64,000 nucleotides of DNA from positions 15,057,784 through 15,121,783 of the forward strand of contig NC_092654.1 in assembly GCF_032118995.1 (NCBI RefSeq), given 5' to 3'. A program made the position numbers and the translations under genes. Positions 44,101 through 59,100 of the stretch are shown here, in pieces (position 1 is the first letter of the stretch; the number at the start of each line of letters is the position of its first letter). The notes under the pieces are model-generated. The model ran no database searches. It had not been told where the DNA came from and saw only the letters and a list, made by a program, of their open reading frames with translations. Origin of the DNA: Asterias amurensis. Lineage: Eukaryota > Echinodermata > Asteroidea > Forcipulatida > Asteriidae.

Positions 44101-47100
44101 ATCAACCTCTCCCCATTACTCGTCAACAAGTAAGGTTTTATGCTAATAATTATTTTGAGTAATTACCAATAGTGTCCACTGCCTTTAAGATCTGAAGTGT
44201 GAACTTAGATTTAGATGCAGTCCATTCCTATAACAGGAATGAGAGTCATTGCTGACATGAAAGTCTGAAATTGAGGTCCAGATCTTAGGAGCATTGAAAT
44301 GATAGAAATTATACCCCTGGAGATTCCGAGGAGCTTTTGGTAACAGTATCCTCAGTGCTAGAAATTTAGATCCAAGAGTCTGACTTATTTAGTTTGGAGA
44401 AAAATACAGCTTCTTGATTACCAGTAAGGCCCTTAGACTTTAAAAAGTCTGAATAATGCAGATACAAGACTGAATTATCTCACCCTGTTAAAATGACAGT
44501 GTCTCCGAGGATTTGCCATTAAAATTTGGTACTACCAAACAAATTGGACAAACTGATCATGTTTTGATTGGTATGTATTTCGGTATTGTATATGGCAAGC
44601 AGATAATGTTTACCAGCTTGAGAGGGTTGAGCAGCTAACTAGGGGTCGATTTCACAAAGAGTTAGGACTAGTCCTAACTTAGGACTATAGTCCTAAGAGA
44701 TATCAAAAACGTACAGCGAGTCCTAACTCGTCCTAACTCGAGATAAGACTAGTCCCAACTCTTTGTGAAATCCACCCAAGGTTAACTTAATAGCATCACA
44801 ATTTTTCAGAAGAAATTTTAAGTGTTCATCAAGCACTCATAAACCAACCATATCCAATGGTCAGGTTATTTAAAAAAGGGAAACTCATCGATGAAGATTT
44901 AAAAGAAATCTGAGGATTTCAGTTCTGAGATTGAGGTACCTTTTTTATTATAACATAGTTATTTTCCCAGCAAAACACAACCCTTTCACCACACTACACA
45001 CAGCCTCTAGTCCTCTTTTGGACTTTCACACTATTTCATTTCAAAAACTCATTAACAATCACATATATTACACCTTTCTAATCATCATCTTTTCTTTAAA
45101 AAAAATTCTCAAAGACAACAAACTGCAGCCAAGTTGAAAATTCACACATCCATTTGCTCATTAAGAAATCCACAGCGTACATAACGTGTTTTCTGCAGGA
45201 AGAAATAACAGATCAGACAAATATTTCCACACCTCCCTTCAACCGCACCCAAGTTTTAATTAATTTTTTTTTCACAGATGAAAGAGGATGGTTCAAGAGA
45301 GTGAAAGAAATTCAGATTCCTTACAAACATCACAAGTAAGTTTACCTGACTTTCACTCTGAGCAACTTGAGCAATGGTCAATGCAATCTTATCTTCAAGA
45401 TCAATGATATTTTCTTCTGGTGACATCCGATCTACACGATTGACCCGCTCCTGTAGAATCTTGAGACGATCTTCTAAGGTGAAGACTTTACCGGCTGACA
45501 AGTAAACCTACCGAGGTAGGGGGGGGGGGGTCAGATGAATTGTACCAATCAGGATAGACCATTTATGTCAGGTGATAACAATTCAACCAATTAACATTGA
45601 TGAGAAACAAACAAACTCGGGTACTTTTTAAACAATCATAGTTGAACATAAGTGAGGTGATATGTTCACTTGAAATTCCATTGGGTGATTTCATGAGTTC
45701 TTAAACACAGCAAAGTAATTCCTGCAAAAGTATCCAATCAGAGACTTGTGGATGGTCCTTTTTGACGTGCTTAGACCTATGTGTGCAATACTGAGCATGT
45801 GCGCAAGCTCAGAGCGGAAAAAAAGAAACCGATATGTCTGCTACTGTCAGGGTCTCAAAAGTCTCCCATCAGACAGAAATGTGGGTGAGTATTTGACTCA
45901 GATTGGTTTGTTCTCACTACAATGTTTTGGTAGACAAATAGTGTACATAATCAACCCATAGATCAACCAAACATTATTTTTCTAAAGACCGACTCTTACA
46001 GACAACACAATATTCACAATGCATGCATTACACATTTTAGAACAATCATCCTGTATATTTTATTTTGTTTTGTTACACATCAATTTTAAAAACATTGTAT
46101 GAAGAAACTTCAATCTCAACAATCAAACTCCTATCTAAAGATCAATATTGAGTGTTAGAAACCAATGATTTCATGGAAAAGAGAAGACTCAAATCAATAA
46201 ATCTTTGAATCTGGTGAAAATCTTCATCACAGTCATTAGCAAACAGATTTGGTTTATATACATACATACATACAAGCTCGGTGATTACAAAATAAAAACA
46301 TGGAATAATCATGCAAAATTACATCAAAACAAAGAACAATGTACTTTCAGATGGAATAATTTATTTGTTTTACTTTAAAAAATATAATGAGTGTTCAAGA
46401 CTGCAAAGGTGGGAAGATGTTCATGAGTTGAAAGATGGAATGTTCCGCTCAGCGATGCAGAGCTAAGTTGAATGGAACATTCAAGCTTCCAAAAAATGAA
46501 AATATTTACTCCCTTGCTCAAGCCCAACACATTAATTTTTTTGTTCCAAATAACATCAAAGTAGTTCCAAAGCTGTCACATTTGTTGGAATCTTTCTAAT
46601 GGAAATTAGGAAACAAATTCTTTTACTGAAACTTGACTAACATGTGACAGCAATCCATATAAATTTTCATAGCTTCCTATGAAAGTTTGATTTTGCTACA
46701 ACTTTAGTCAATTGATACTCTTTAATTCCAAGAAAGACAAGTTTTTTTTAAGCTTACAAATGTGTACCTTAATTGTATATGAATATAAAAGACGAAAACA
46801 AGTATTCTCAACTGCTTCCTGAGGCTACAACAATGTTACAACATGCAGAACATCAAACATCAAGCACCACTTATAAAAACACAACAGCAACCATTTGTTC
46901 CTCTTTCTTTACCTTTTCCTCAAGCTGGGCCATCTCATTATACAGTAATAAATCCACTTCCTTCTCCCTAGCCGGTGATGTCTTATACCCTGTAGACTTT
47001 CTCAGTTTCCTCTCCCTTCTTCTCCTCTCCGCCCGCTTATCCTTAGGAAGCCCCTCCATGCCAACTCCTTCATCAAGATTTAGGGTCATATCCAGCAGTC

Positions 47101-50100
47101 GTTGGTCCGTCGGTGATAAGGATTCATGACTTTGGATGTCATCCAGTAGCGCCCTGTCGCCATTCTGGTACGGGCTAACGGCCTCATTGAACCCATTCCC
47201 ATTTCGGACATCCTCGTCCATTTCACACATTAGCGTCGCTATGGGCGGCGAATCCTGACCATTGCTAGGATGCAGATGTAGGAACGACACACCGGTCTGG
47301 TTCCTGGACCTCTCAGACTGATGTGGAGATGGTTTGGAATTTCTCTCCCCAAGGTCCGTTTCATGTTTACCGTTTCTAGTCAGGGCATCGTCAAGTGTGA
47401 GAGAATTTGGACGGCTTCCATCACTGGAAGAACATGCGCACATCTCTTCCTCCTCAGAACTTCTCCTTTCCAAGACATCTCTTTCAGATGTTCTTACATC
47501 TGATGTTGTTCCAAGTCTTTCCTCAGCGGAGTCTTTGACCTGAGAGTCACTGTGATACTGAGATGAGGGTGATGCTAAGGAGGCAGTATGAGACTCCATA
47601 GCATCTTCTGTTGTACTCAAGAGTTTTAGGGCAGTTGTAGTTATCATACGTACAGCTGATGCAGAGTTTACCTGATAGAAAGGAGGAACCACATGGACAC
47701 GTGTTATGTACAGATAAGTGTATTTTAAACCTACAACTGAATGCAATGTTTTTTAGCAACCCACCATCTCTACAAACCTCGTTTCGGTGAGCAATTCTTA
47801 GCTATTTATAGCAAAAAAATTAAGTGACCATCTTGAACATTCTCTGTGTATTTGCATTATTATGTCTCTCTTGTCATACACTTATGATTTGATTTTTGTG
47901 TGTTTATGGTTAACTCGCGTTTAAATCAGCCGCAAAGCAGAACTATAACAATGTCCTTCTTACATTTAGTATGAAAATTCTTGACATTTTTATTTACCAT
48001 TGAAAGCGCCAAGTAAATTGACTTTATGTGGGACATATTTTTCACACACAAGTTTTTTTGGGGGTATGATATCTTTAGTCAGTTGACTCTAGTTATTTTT
48101 CCTTATTTTTAGCAATTTTTAGCCATTTAAATATTAATTACGGCACTTTGTTTATTATGTGTCACATTGCAAATAAGGACTTAACCGTATTAAGGCAACA
48201 GAATGAACTGGGGGGATATTTAAGCGATTAAGAAATTGTCCACTGTTAGCAGAACTGCACCTTTAAATGCAACTATATTATTCCTACCTCTGAAGAGGCA
48301 TCCTCTGTATTTGAATAGGCAAGCTGGCGCTCCAATATTTGCATATCTTCAACCACTTGCTCCTGTTGCCATGGAAACAAAATCAGAGTCTTTGAATTAT
48401 TTGTAAAATGATATCTTTGTTTTTAAAAATGTGCTGCCCACCCCAAAAAAAAGTGATCTGCATACAAATGCAGCTCGTCAGTGATATCTTTTTAAATACC
48501 GTCAACAAGGTCTAACTTTTTATCCAAGATTCAGGCTTCCAAGTTTAAAGATAGGGTCATAGATTGGAAAGTATTCCAAAATAAATTGACCATGAAAGCT
48601 TTGTTAGTGAGAAGCAGTGCAGCTATTGGTATGGTAAACTATTTTCAGTATCATGATTTTTATAGTTTGACAACGTATCTTTCTTTATTATTGTGCCTAA
48701 AAAAATCAGCATTATATTGACAAAAACCAATCTACGGCCCTACATTTTTTTTTTTTTTCAAACCACAGGTCTCTGCAGCACATATTTTCATCACTGTCAG
48801 TATTGGAAAATAAAAAGGAACTGAGAGCCTTTGTAACTCAAGTTGGTGCCATGTCACTCAAGAATAATATTATAAGGACAATGCTCCTAATAACATCAGA
48901 TGTCTCATATTGAAAGCTTTTTCCTTCAAATTTTTGTAAATGAACTGAAAGGCACGTCAGACTAAAACCGAAACCATAACCATTTCAGTGAACTAAAATC
49001 AGTACTAAATGTAATCTTTGTTACAATGTTGTTAATTTTTACAGACACTTTGTTGCCAGATTGTACATACCTTGGGACCAACAACTTCCTCATCATTGTC
49101 ACTACTGCTTCCATATAATGATGAGGAGTCACCAATCACTGTCCTCTCCAAGGAATCTAAGACATTCTCTAACTCTTCCACTTCGTTCTGAATACTTGAC
49201 ATCTGCAATACAAACACAAAGAAACCACACCTAGCTAGTTATTAGAATGCTTAGTGTAATTTATAAACCTGGGGTCGATTTCACAAACAGTTAGGACTAG
49301 TCCTAACTTGGGACTAGTCCTATGAGATATTAAAAACGTATGGCTAGTCCTAAGTTAGGGAGCGTCTCAAAAGTCGGGCACGTTCCAAGCGCAAAAGAAC
49401 GTTCCTGCGGGCATATGCCCGCAGGATCGCAACATCATGACATTAGGAACGTTCTAACATGAGATTGGACGCGGTCACGCATTTGGAACGATCCAAAAGA
49501 TCGCTCTGGCGGTCCAAAGGACCGGTCCAAGTAAAGCGGCGGGGATACTCTTGCGATCCAAAAAGAACGTTCCTACCGTTCCGACTTTTGAGACGCTCCC
49601 TTAGGACGAGTAACTTGTCCTTACTTGGGATAAGACAAGTCTTTACTCTTTGTGAAATCCAACCCTGGTTTGAAGAAAAGACAGCTTGGAATTTCTGTGA
49701 CAACAAACAAAATACCTAAAGCACACAGGTTGTTTAGAGGCACTGTGAACACCTTTGGTAATTATCAAAGACCAGTATGATCACTTGGTATATCTCAACA
49801 TTATGCATAAAACAACAAACTTGTGAAAATTTGGGCTCAATTGGTCATTGAAGTTGCAAGAGAATAATAAAAGAAAAAATACCCTTGTTGCACCAATTTT
49901 GTGTGCTTTTTGATGCCTAATAAAATATTAAAACACTTCAGGCCTGAAGCCTTTTATCAGTTGAGAAAGAAATTACCTCTTTGTCAAAAACTAAGTTACT
50001 TCAAAAGAGCCATTTCGTAATGTTTTGTAAAACCAACAGCTCTCAATTGCTTGCTACCAAGAGAGTTTTTATGCAAACAATTATTTTTAGTAGTTACCAA

Positions 50101-53100
50101 TAGTGTCCAGTGCTTTTAATGAATCAAGTGTTCAAAAAGGAGGAGTACATTTTTTACTTACCTTATGAGCAGATGTCAGAACTTCTTCAGCTGACTGGAG
50201 CATTTCCTCCTGGGTTATGGACACCTTCTTACTCAAGTTAGCGAGTTCCTGAATGTCCTTCCGTAATGCCGTCAACCTCTTTGGGTTAGAGGTAGGGGAA
50301 GCTCTATGGTCACTTTGTGTTGGTGAAGCAGAGGGTGAAAGCTGGGTTGGAGACCCTTTATGAGAAGCATGTGGCGAGGGCAAACCTGGAGAAGGCTGGG
50401 TTGGTGAGGTAAAGGGTGAGGAATGACCAGGTGACTTGAGTTGGTTCGGCGATCCACGTTGTGACTTGTGATGAACATCATTGTCCTGATAACTTCTCTC
50501 AGGGAATGCATTGACGTTTAGTTCCATTTGGCATGACGTAGGTGACTCATTGATTGAGTTTGAATGTTCTGCTCTGCTCTCACTATAGTTTTCCATGTCT
50601 ACCCTGTGAAGTGACTGTATGAAATCTTTGATACTGTTATCTTTGGCCGGATAGTCTATTCCAGATGGACTTAATTTGGGCTTATCGAAGTGTAACCTGC
50701 TACCCCCTTGCTGTATTGGTGATCGGTGAAGGGGTTTATCGGGTGACCTTTGTTCTTCTTTGCTGCTGTCCATGAGAGATTCATTCTCTGAAGACATTCC
50801 AGCCAATTGCTGGCTGTCTCTGCGCGACTCAGGTGTGGTTGGTCCTGAAGACTGTGAGGTACTCTTTGGCATGGTGTCCTCTGTTGTATTGGACTCCATC
50901 GAGAGTTGTCTTGACTGAGTGGGGTCCTCCTCATAGGATGACTTTGGCGAGAGGTGAGGTGCTCGTACCAGCTTAGCACCAGACCTACTTGTTTTGCCAG
51001 CTACCTGGTTAGATGGCTCACTGTCGTTGCTGTCTGTCTCCTGTGAGAACTGCCTGAAATCACGGTGATTGTGGTGGTGTGAGTGATAGTTAAAGTCCGA
51101 TTCAAAGACCTCTACAACCAGAGGGAGTGAGTCATAACGGATAAAGCGATTTGACGGCGACCGATCATGATGCTTACCATGGTGATGTGATTCTTTTGTG
51201 CATTTGAAGTTGGGGTCCCCATCTCTGCGATGGCTCTTGTTTCCATTGGACTTACTCCTGGTTTCCCCATTTCTCCCGGACAAAGCAAAGTCATCGCTAG
51301 ATTTGGACCTGCGGTATGGGCTTTTACTCCTGGCTGACGGCTCATGTGATCTTCCAGAGTGATGGTGATGGCTTTTGGTACACTTGAAATGTCTTTCATC
51401 GGTTTTTATCTTGATGGTGTCATCCTGCTTTTGTGAGTTGACTGACTTGGAAGCCTTCTCGGGCTGCTGCTTTGTTGGACTTATCTCAGAGTCACTTTGT
51501 GGAAGGTCTACTTCTTCCTCCATGTCGCCAAGTAAAGGTTGAATTTCTTCATTCATCTCCAGTAAGAGGCTGAGAGACTCTATCTCTTCTTTTTTTACTT
51601 CCTCACTAGAAGAAAGTAGAAGTGTTTCGTCTGTAGACGCTGCACTAGAATCTGCTTCGGTCTTGCCTTGCTGTGCATCTTTCAGGAAGTCATCAGCACT
51701 CTCGCTTGTCGCTGACAAAGAAAGGCTTGTTAGTTGATCTAGGAATTCCTCCATCGTCAAGTTTCCATCAATATCATCATCATCATCAGTCTTCAGAGTA
51801 TCAGCACTGGAGCTACGGGATAATGTGAGTTGCTCTATCTCAATGCCACTCATGCTCTCGTCATGTTCATCATGTTTCTGCCTATTCTCGTGAAGTATGC
51901 AACTACTTGAAATAAAGTCATCATTCATCTCAGATGTGTTCATCTCGCTTTGGACTGAATTAAAGTTGGTTTCCAAGCTATCAAGTGTGTCATTTGCGTC
52001 TAGACTAGGGTAAACCATGCCAGCAAAGCCGTCCACTGACTCTGATTGTGTACTTTGATTGGATTCTTTTGATAGAAGGCCATCAACTGAGTCTGTTCCT
52101 GAAGAGGTGCTTTGTGAGACTTCCCAACCGCCGTCCTGAGAAAGACACAGGGACATATGGATTCCTGAATCCCAATCATGGGGTGATATTGTGCTTGAAG
52201 AATCTGCCCGTACTCTTTTGTCATCGTCACCAAGTGCAAGCCTATCAATACTAGCTCTGTCTTTGAGTGGGGATGCACTACTAGAGTCTAGTTTGTTGCC
52301 GTTAGCATCGGCAGTTAGCTCTGGGGAGGACAAGACCTCCTCAATTGGAGATAGGATGTGATAAGCTGCTCCAGATGCTGTCATTGATGAGGAGGATCCA
52401 GATTCTTTGGGTTTTGTCAAGGTTGTTGTGTCACCAAAGTGAACCTTGCGATTAGCTTCTTGTGCTTTACTGAGAGGCTCTCCTTCCGGGTCCATAATTA
52501 CAACCTTGGGACCAGAGTTCCTACGCACTTTCTTTCCAGAATCTCCTTTTTTCTCCTACACAAAAAAATAAACAAGAATCGATCTTAAATTTTCCATACT
52601 ACAGTTGTAGAGATTATCAATGACAATCAAGGGTGTACTTTACATTTACAGCTTTAACAGATATACAGTGACAACAGGACATTCATGCAACTGAAGGCTT
52701 TCATGCAGATCCTCTGGCCTTTCAGCAGGTGTTTTTTTTTTTTTTTTTACTTTGCCTCAATATTTCTTATTGGTGTTTCAATTGACCCAGTTTTCCCTTT
52801 CATTAGAATACTTTTGTTAATTTGCTCATAGGATGTATGTTTTGTATGAGTGTGTATACTTCTGTCCTTTTAATCTGTGTAATGTTGCATTTATTATTTT
52901 TAAACTAAATGATTGTTCCATTTTCTTGCGCCAATGGAAACTAAATTTCAGTATTTTTATGATGCAAACAATAAATTATTTACTAACTAACTACAAATAT
53001 ATCTAAATACAGCCAAACCAATTTTAAAATCAAGAAATATAAGAGAAACACACTTTAAGGCAAAATGACATCTTCTTTTTTCTTTACATAAACAGTTATT

Positions 53101-56100
53101 TCCCCCCTAGAAAAACAAATTTTAAAGGCATCTTTCCATTTAAGATTGAGGCAATACATTGTATGTCTCTGCAGTAATGAAGAAGTCAACTTTACCTTTA
53201 TTTTCAGAAGTAACATAAAAAAAGGAAACATACTCAGAAACAGCGATTCAATTGCAATTTTTTTCCAAAGACAGACTTTTTTTAACTGTGGAACATTGAC
53301 TGTCACTTGATGGATCAAGCAATGTTATAATGGTATGATGAACTAACATTAACAGTTTAAAAGAAATACTTTGCCATTCCCCCCCCCCCCAAAAAAAAAA
53401 AAACCAAAAAAAAACACACCAAAACAGTGCTTAATAGTAACACAAGAATGATTAAACAGTTACATGCAAACTGTTTCCAAGTCAAAGTACGAAGGTAGGC
53501 TTGTTTTCAACTTCCACTTATAATTATTCATGGCTTAGAAACTTATGAAACCTGTGCATGGACCTGATCCTCATTTTCATATTCAATCTCGAAAAAAACG
53601 TAAGAGTAATATAATACACTGGTCTAATACTAGGAAGCAAATCCAATTTATAGGTTTCCCTTCAGGCTATGGGTAAATAGTCACACAAGTGCTCCAGCAT
53701 GGCAGCTAGATCTGTCAACAAGTGTACATCGCTTGATGGAAGACTCTCGTTTCTTCTTAATTAAAAATGCTTCTACATTTCTGCCGTTTCACTTAAGACA
53801 TTTTTACCTTGTCTAGGGCTATTCCACCTGTAAATGCCAGCCATTTCCTTTCTTCTAACCTAAGTATTAATAATAATAATAATAATAATAATAACCATAA
53901 CCATAAAACGCGCCTTTTGCCAAAAGATACAAAGCGCCAGGTGTTATTACTGCAAGGAGTGGGGCGAGGTTTTTTTTAGATATAAGACCTAATCCACAAG
54001 CACCATGTAATGGTTTACAAGGTGCTGTGGCGCAATATGCTGCCAATCCAGCCAGGAACAAAGGGGCGAACCCCTTCTCTTTTCGATAAGTGCACTGGGT
54101 TCTTTTACATGCCTTTACACAACACATGGGACCAACGGCTTTACGTACCATCCGGACGAAGCAATGGTTATGTGTCTTGCTTATGGACACAAGTGTCACG
54201 GCTGGGGATTCGAACCCACGCTCTGCTGATCAGAAACACCAGAGTTTGAATTTGGTGCTCTTAACCGCTCGGCCATGACACTCATTCCTGTTCTGTACAA
54301 AGGAAGCAGATTGTTCTTGACAATGTTCCGTTTCACAGAGAGGTACTATACATTGTGTGCAATATGGAGGCCTCGTCTGTCCAAACCAGGCTCCAAGATG
54401 ATGCTGATTATGTAGACATCATTAACTCTTCCATTAATCAAATAAATTATCAATGTATGTTTGGTTTGCGGTAAGATCATGTGTATATTATAATCTACTG
54501 GGTAGATTATGTTCTTATGAGAACTTGTCTTGCTTCTACTGCTGAAGAGTAGATTTTTCAGAATTCGGGAGACTTCTTTACTGCCGCTTAGTAAATTTTC
54601 AGGAATTTAGGAGACTTCTTTGTTATAAAAAAAAAATGATGTCCTGCTTATTTATTACTACCTGGGCAGAGGATAGAAAATCAGTCGAAACACTTTCACT
54701 TCATAGTGGATCGAAGCGACTTCTACCGCAGAATGAGTTCTAATGGTCTCAATGTTCCAATCTAATTGTTCGAGAAATAAACCTTATATAAAATCAATTT
54801 AAACTTTTGGTACTCAATATATGCTTTGGAGTACAAGAGTTGACCTAACAGGTACAAATAAATAGTGTAGGCTTTGAAAGACATTTCACAATTTTTTTAT
54901 GTTTTCTAAGAGCAAAAAATCTGAAATCAGACAAAAGTAGGAAGAAATCATGCCTGATTAAGAAGATCAATTCAAATCTAGTAGGACTAAGTAGAGTCTC
55001 GGAGCTTTCTCACACTCTACTGCTACCTGATATTGACATAACTGATGCATCCGCAGTGGAACCCCAGCGACTATAATGGCTTACATGTCTATAAGTACTG
55101 ACAGAATGCTTATGAACACCACACACTTAACTATCGAGTGTTGTTCTTAGAAATGCACAAACATGCTGATGCACTTACATCAAGTACAATTGTAAGTTTA
55201 TAATAACAAAAGATGCCAAGTATAGACACATGTGGTTTTTTGTTTTGCTCCAAAGCAGAAAGTACAGGTTTCCAGAACCCTGACCAAGAACATTTTATAT
55301 GGCAACATACCAAACTATCCCAAAAGCATTGGCAACTTATGCATTTGAAATCTTTTCATTGCAAATATATTTTTTCTTTGATTGGTTGGAGTAGCATAAA
55401 GGTTTTAATTTGATGAATTAGAAATAATGTTTTACTATTCTTGAACTTGTACAGTTTCCTGCTAAGCAAAAATAAACAGCAAACCAGTCACAGAATGCCC
55501 ATTTTTACATGGTTGTTTGTTTGGATGGCAACCTGATTCTGGTAAGCACAAGTGTATTGTGCTTAGCTATACTTATTGTGCATTATTGTGCATTATTGTG
55601 CGAAATTGGCCCATGGTCTTAATAACAAAGCAAGCGCTTACTGAACCTGTCTTGTTAAGTATTGTATTGTTACTATTACAATTGTAATTTTTGTGGGTTT
55701 TTGCTAGCATTTCGATTTGAAAACTGAGGAATTCATCAGTCTTTTGTGCCTCTAAAAAACATTTGGAAAATTCTGTGTTCATCAAAGTGTAAACAAAAAT
55801 TACCAAACAGAATTAGAAAAGTCACCATGTCCCTGCATTCAATCCTATGAAGAAATCAATTGCTTTAAAATTTCACCAAACCAAAAGTCAATGACAATGC
55901 AAAAACCTATTTTTCCCAACGTCATTCTACTCTCCGAATATCTAATATATAATGGCATGAAAATCCTAAAGATGCACTCTTGATGTTCAATATCACTTGT
56001 TCATAAGTCAACGCACTATCAGTGTTATTGACAAAAGACTTGACGACCACGTACCAGTCAGCGAGTGACGGACCCCACATGCCTAATTAAGAAACTACAA

Positions 56101-59100
56101 GCAAGGATCCTGGAAATGATTAACACAATAGGAGTCCATCTTTGATGTGATTTCTTCTCTTTTTGGAAACTACCGTTCTATGGAGAGTAAATACACTTTC
56201 GTCTATAACATGTTGAGATTGCTTGTTAGGGTGAAGACAAAATAATTTCTTTTGTGAAACACTGTAATCAAGTGCGTCATGTTTACATTGCGTCTGCATA
56301 AATGGAGAGTGCATGTACTTTCAAGTATAAAACGTTGTAGTATTCTGAAAAGTTTTAAATGACGAAATAGCGAGTTGCAAGTCTCAAAAAGAATAAGCCT
56401 CTAGGGTCCTAGATGTTAAAACTCAGGCTTAAAATATTACTGAGAGCAAATTGAGATTATGTTTTATACTGATTGAGTATGGTTTTTTTCTCTTTATATA
56501 TAACACACAGCTGTAGGCTGATTTTGATAACTGGTTATTTTGATATCATATCTCTTGATTCTAAAAACTGATATGGCTGCATTTACAATGGTTTATAGAA
56601 ATAAACCACTTCCTTAAAGCAAACAGTTATGTTCACTAGCTGATAAATTTTGTAAACTTTTCTGTGCCTTTAAAGATGTCTTTGGTTGGTTGCGTTTTAG
56701 AGAAAGGACCGTTTCAAAAATAGGATTATTTCAGATATTTTAAATCAAGAAAATTTCAGATCTGAAAAATTACAAATCTCATTTGAAAATGATTGCATAC
56801 TATGTCTAAATAAAAAATTTAAAATATGCTATTTCTTGTCAGATCTTACTTACCAAACTTGAGGAAGCAACACATGGGGGAGGGGGGTTGTCTTCAACCC
56901 TTGATGAGCAACACATACACAAAACAGAAGAAGCTTGGCGTTCATGCAGTCACACTCGTGCAAAAATAAACTGTCGATAATTGCAACACAACTATAGATT
57001 TAACATTACAAAATACAGTAACAACAAAGCAAGTTGCTGATTGCAAAGCAATGGTTCGCTGCGGTGCAAATTATCTCCTTTGACAATAGATTGCAATATT
57101 CAGTACACTTTTTGGTAAGTCAAACATGAATGTGAAAAACTTCAGTGGTTACACTTCCACTAATCACATCATAGTCCTAGCTCATTCAGTTTACAAATCA
57201 ACAACACTGTGCTGTAACAAGCATAGGGATACAATATTAACCACAAAATACAGTATACAACTCAAAAGGCACGTGTTCACAATCTCACAAGTAAACAACA
57301 AAAACTCACACTTGCACACAGAACATCAACTCAAAACTGTACCTGTGCAAAACACTCATTCAAAAATTACAGCACCGACACACATACAAATTACAAAATT
57401 TACTTCAAATAGTTTTTAAAAACTTTGGCTTGTGAGGACTGGGTTTTTTTTTTTTCAAGAATGAAAGGTGTTTTTGTATCTCAGAATATTTGTCAATTAG
57501 TAGCTAATTGACCATGGAATGACCCAGGAATAGTATTCAAGTAACAACCCAAAGTTACCAACTGACAATTTAATTCACCTACCTTACCGCATAGTGAATA
57601 TAAAAAGTCGGATTTTACACCCTTGGTACTGAAGGATTTAAAACCAGGGCCGCCCAATTTCATAGTGCTGCCTATAAGCACAAAAAGTAGCTAAGCATAA
57701 CGAACTATGCTTACCAAACTAAGGTCTTAAATCAGCCAAACTACCGTGTCACAAGTACAATTTGTGACTGGTTCTGCTAATTTCTGCTTAGCAGAAAGAT
57801 GTTAAGTAGCTCTATGAAATTGGGCCCGGGATGACAGAATCATATCTTGTCAACAACCAAGGTGTAGTTATTCATTTGTTTGTTTTTGATACTCATCATT
57901 TCTGAGCAGTAATTTTCCTTCCTTCCATCATTCAAGCTGGGTAAAACAAGAATGCGGTTGTGCACATCATGAACCAAGCTATGACATTACTTGCCAATAT
58001 AAATTCCCCATATGAAACAACCCCTTTTACGTTTCCCGGCGCAATCAGAATCGTCAACATCAATGAATTACTAATAACACGTCCCACATTCCAGTTGTCC
58101 GGCTATAGATATGTGTCAGACTGGTTAAATATTTGATTCCCCACCCTACAACCCAGACCTATGCCAACATCTTTAGTAAGGCACACAATGTCTCTAAAGA
58201 TATCTTACAAGCTCTTCTTCTTCCGGTGGGAGGTTGAATACAAAGTCTTCCAATGCTTGCCTGCTGTCCAGCACATCTGATAATACATCCTCTGGAGCTT
58301 GAACAGCCACTGAAGATGTCTGTGGTCTGAAGAGAGGCAGCCAGTCTGGGTCTGTCAGGTGAACAGGAAAAACAAGATCTAGGTTGATGGAAAATCTGTC
58401 AAAATGTCAGCAAATAACTCTGCATTTTCTTTTTTTTTGGGGGGAGGGGGAGATTTTAACCTATACACTGCACTGGGAAAATGATTTCCTCTCGCCAGAG
58501 ACAGAAATTTGTGACAGTAATTCGGGTTACTAATATTTAAAGTAACAACAACTTTTTCCCCTTGTAAATAAATTCCTTGTTTTGAGTTTCAAAAATGTAC
58601 AATTCAAAAATGTTCAATTCATAAAAGTTTTTTTTTACCTAGTTTATTTAGCTCATTGAATGAACATTCTTGTTTTGAAGGTTAAGAAACGTACGATTCA
58701 GAAATGGTTTTTTTGAGTAGATTTAGATTAGATTAACAAAATACTCCCCCCTTCAACAAAGTGAAGATATTTTTTCATACAGTGTCCTAAAGAATGATGG
58801 ATACAAACACTGAATGCCGATGAAGGTGCAGCGTCTCCAGGAAATGCAGTATCATGGACCTACACTCTCAGATAAATATGAGCTGATTGATAAACTTGCA
58901 AAAATACAATTCACCAAACTAGAGGGTGCTCACTACTTGTCTGTGGCAGGATCTGTGCGACAAGATATAGCGTGATGGGATCTAGCAAAATGAGTCGATT
59001 GCCAACCCAGGTCATTTAAAGGCAGTGGACACTATTGGTAATTAATCAAAATATTTATTAGCATAAAACCTTACTTGGTAACAAGTAATGGGGAGAGGTT

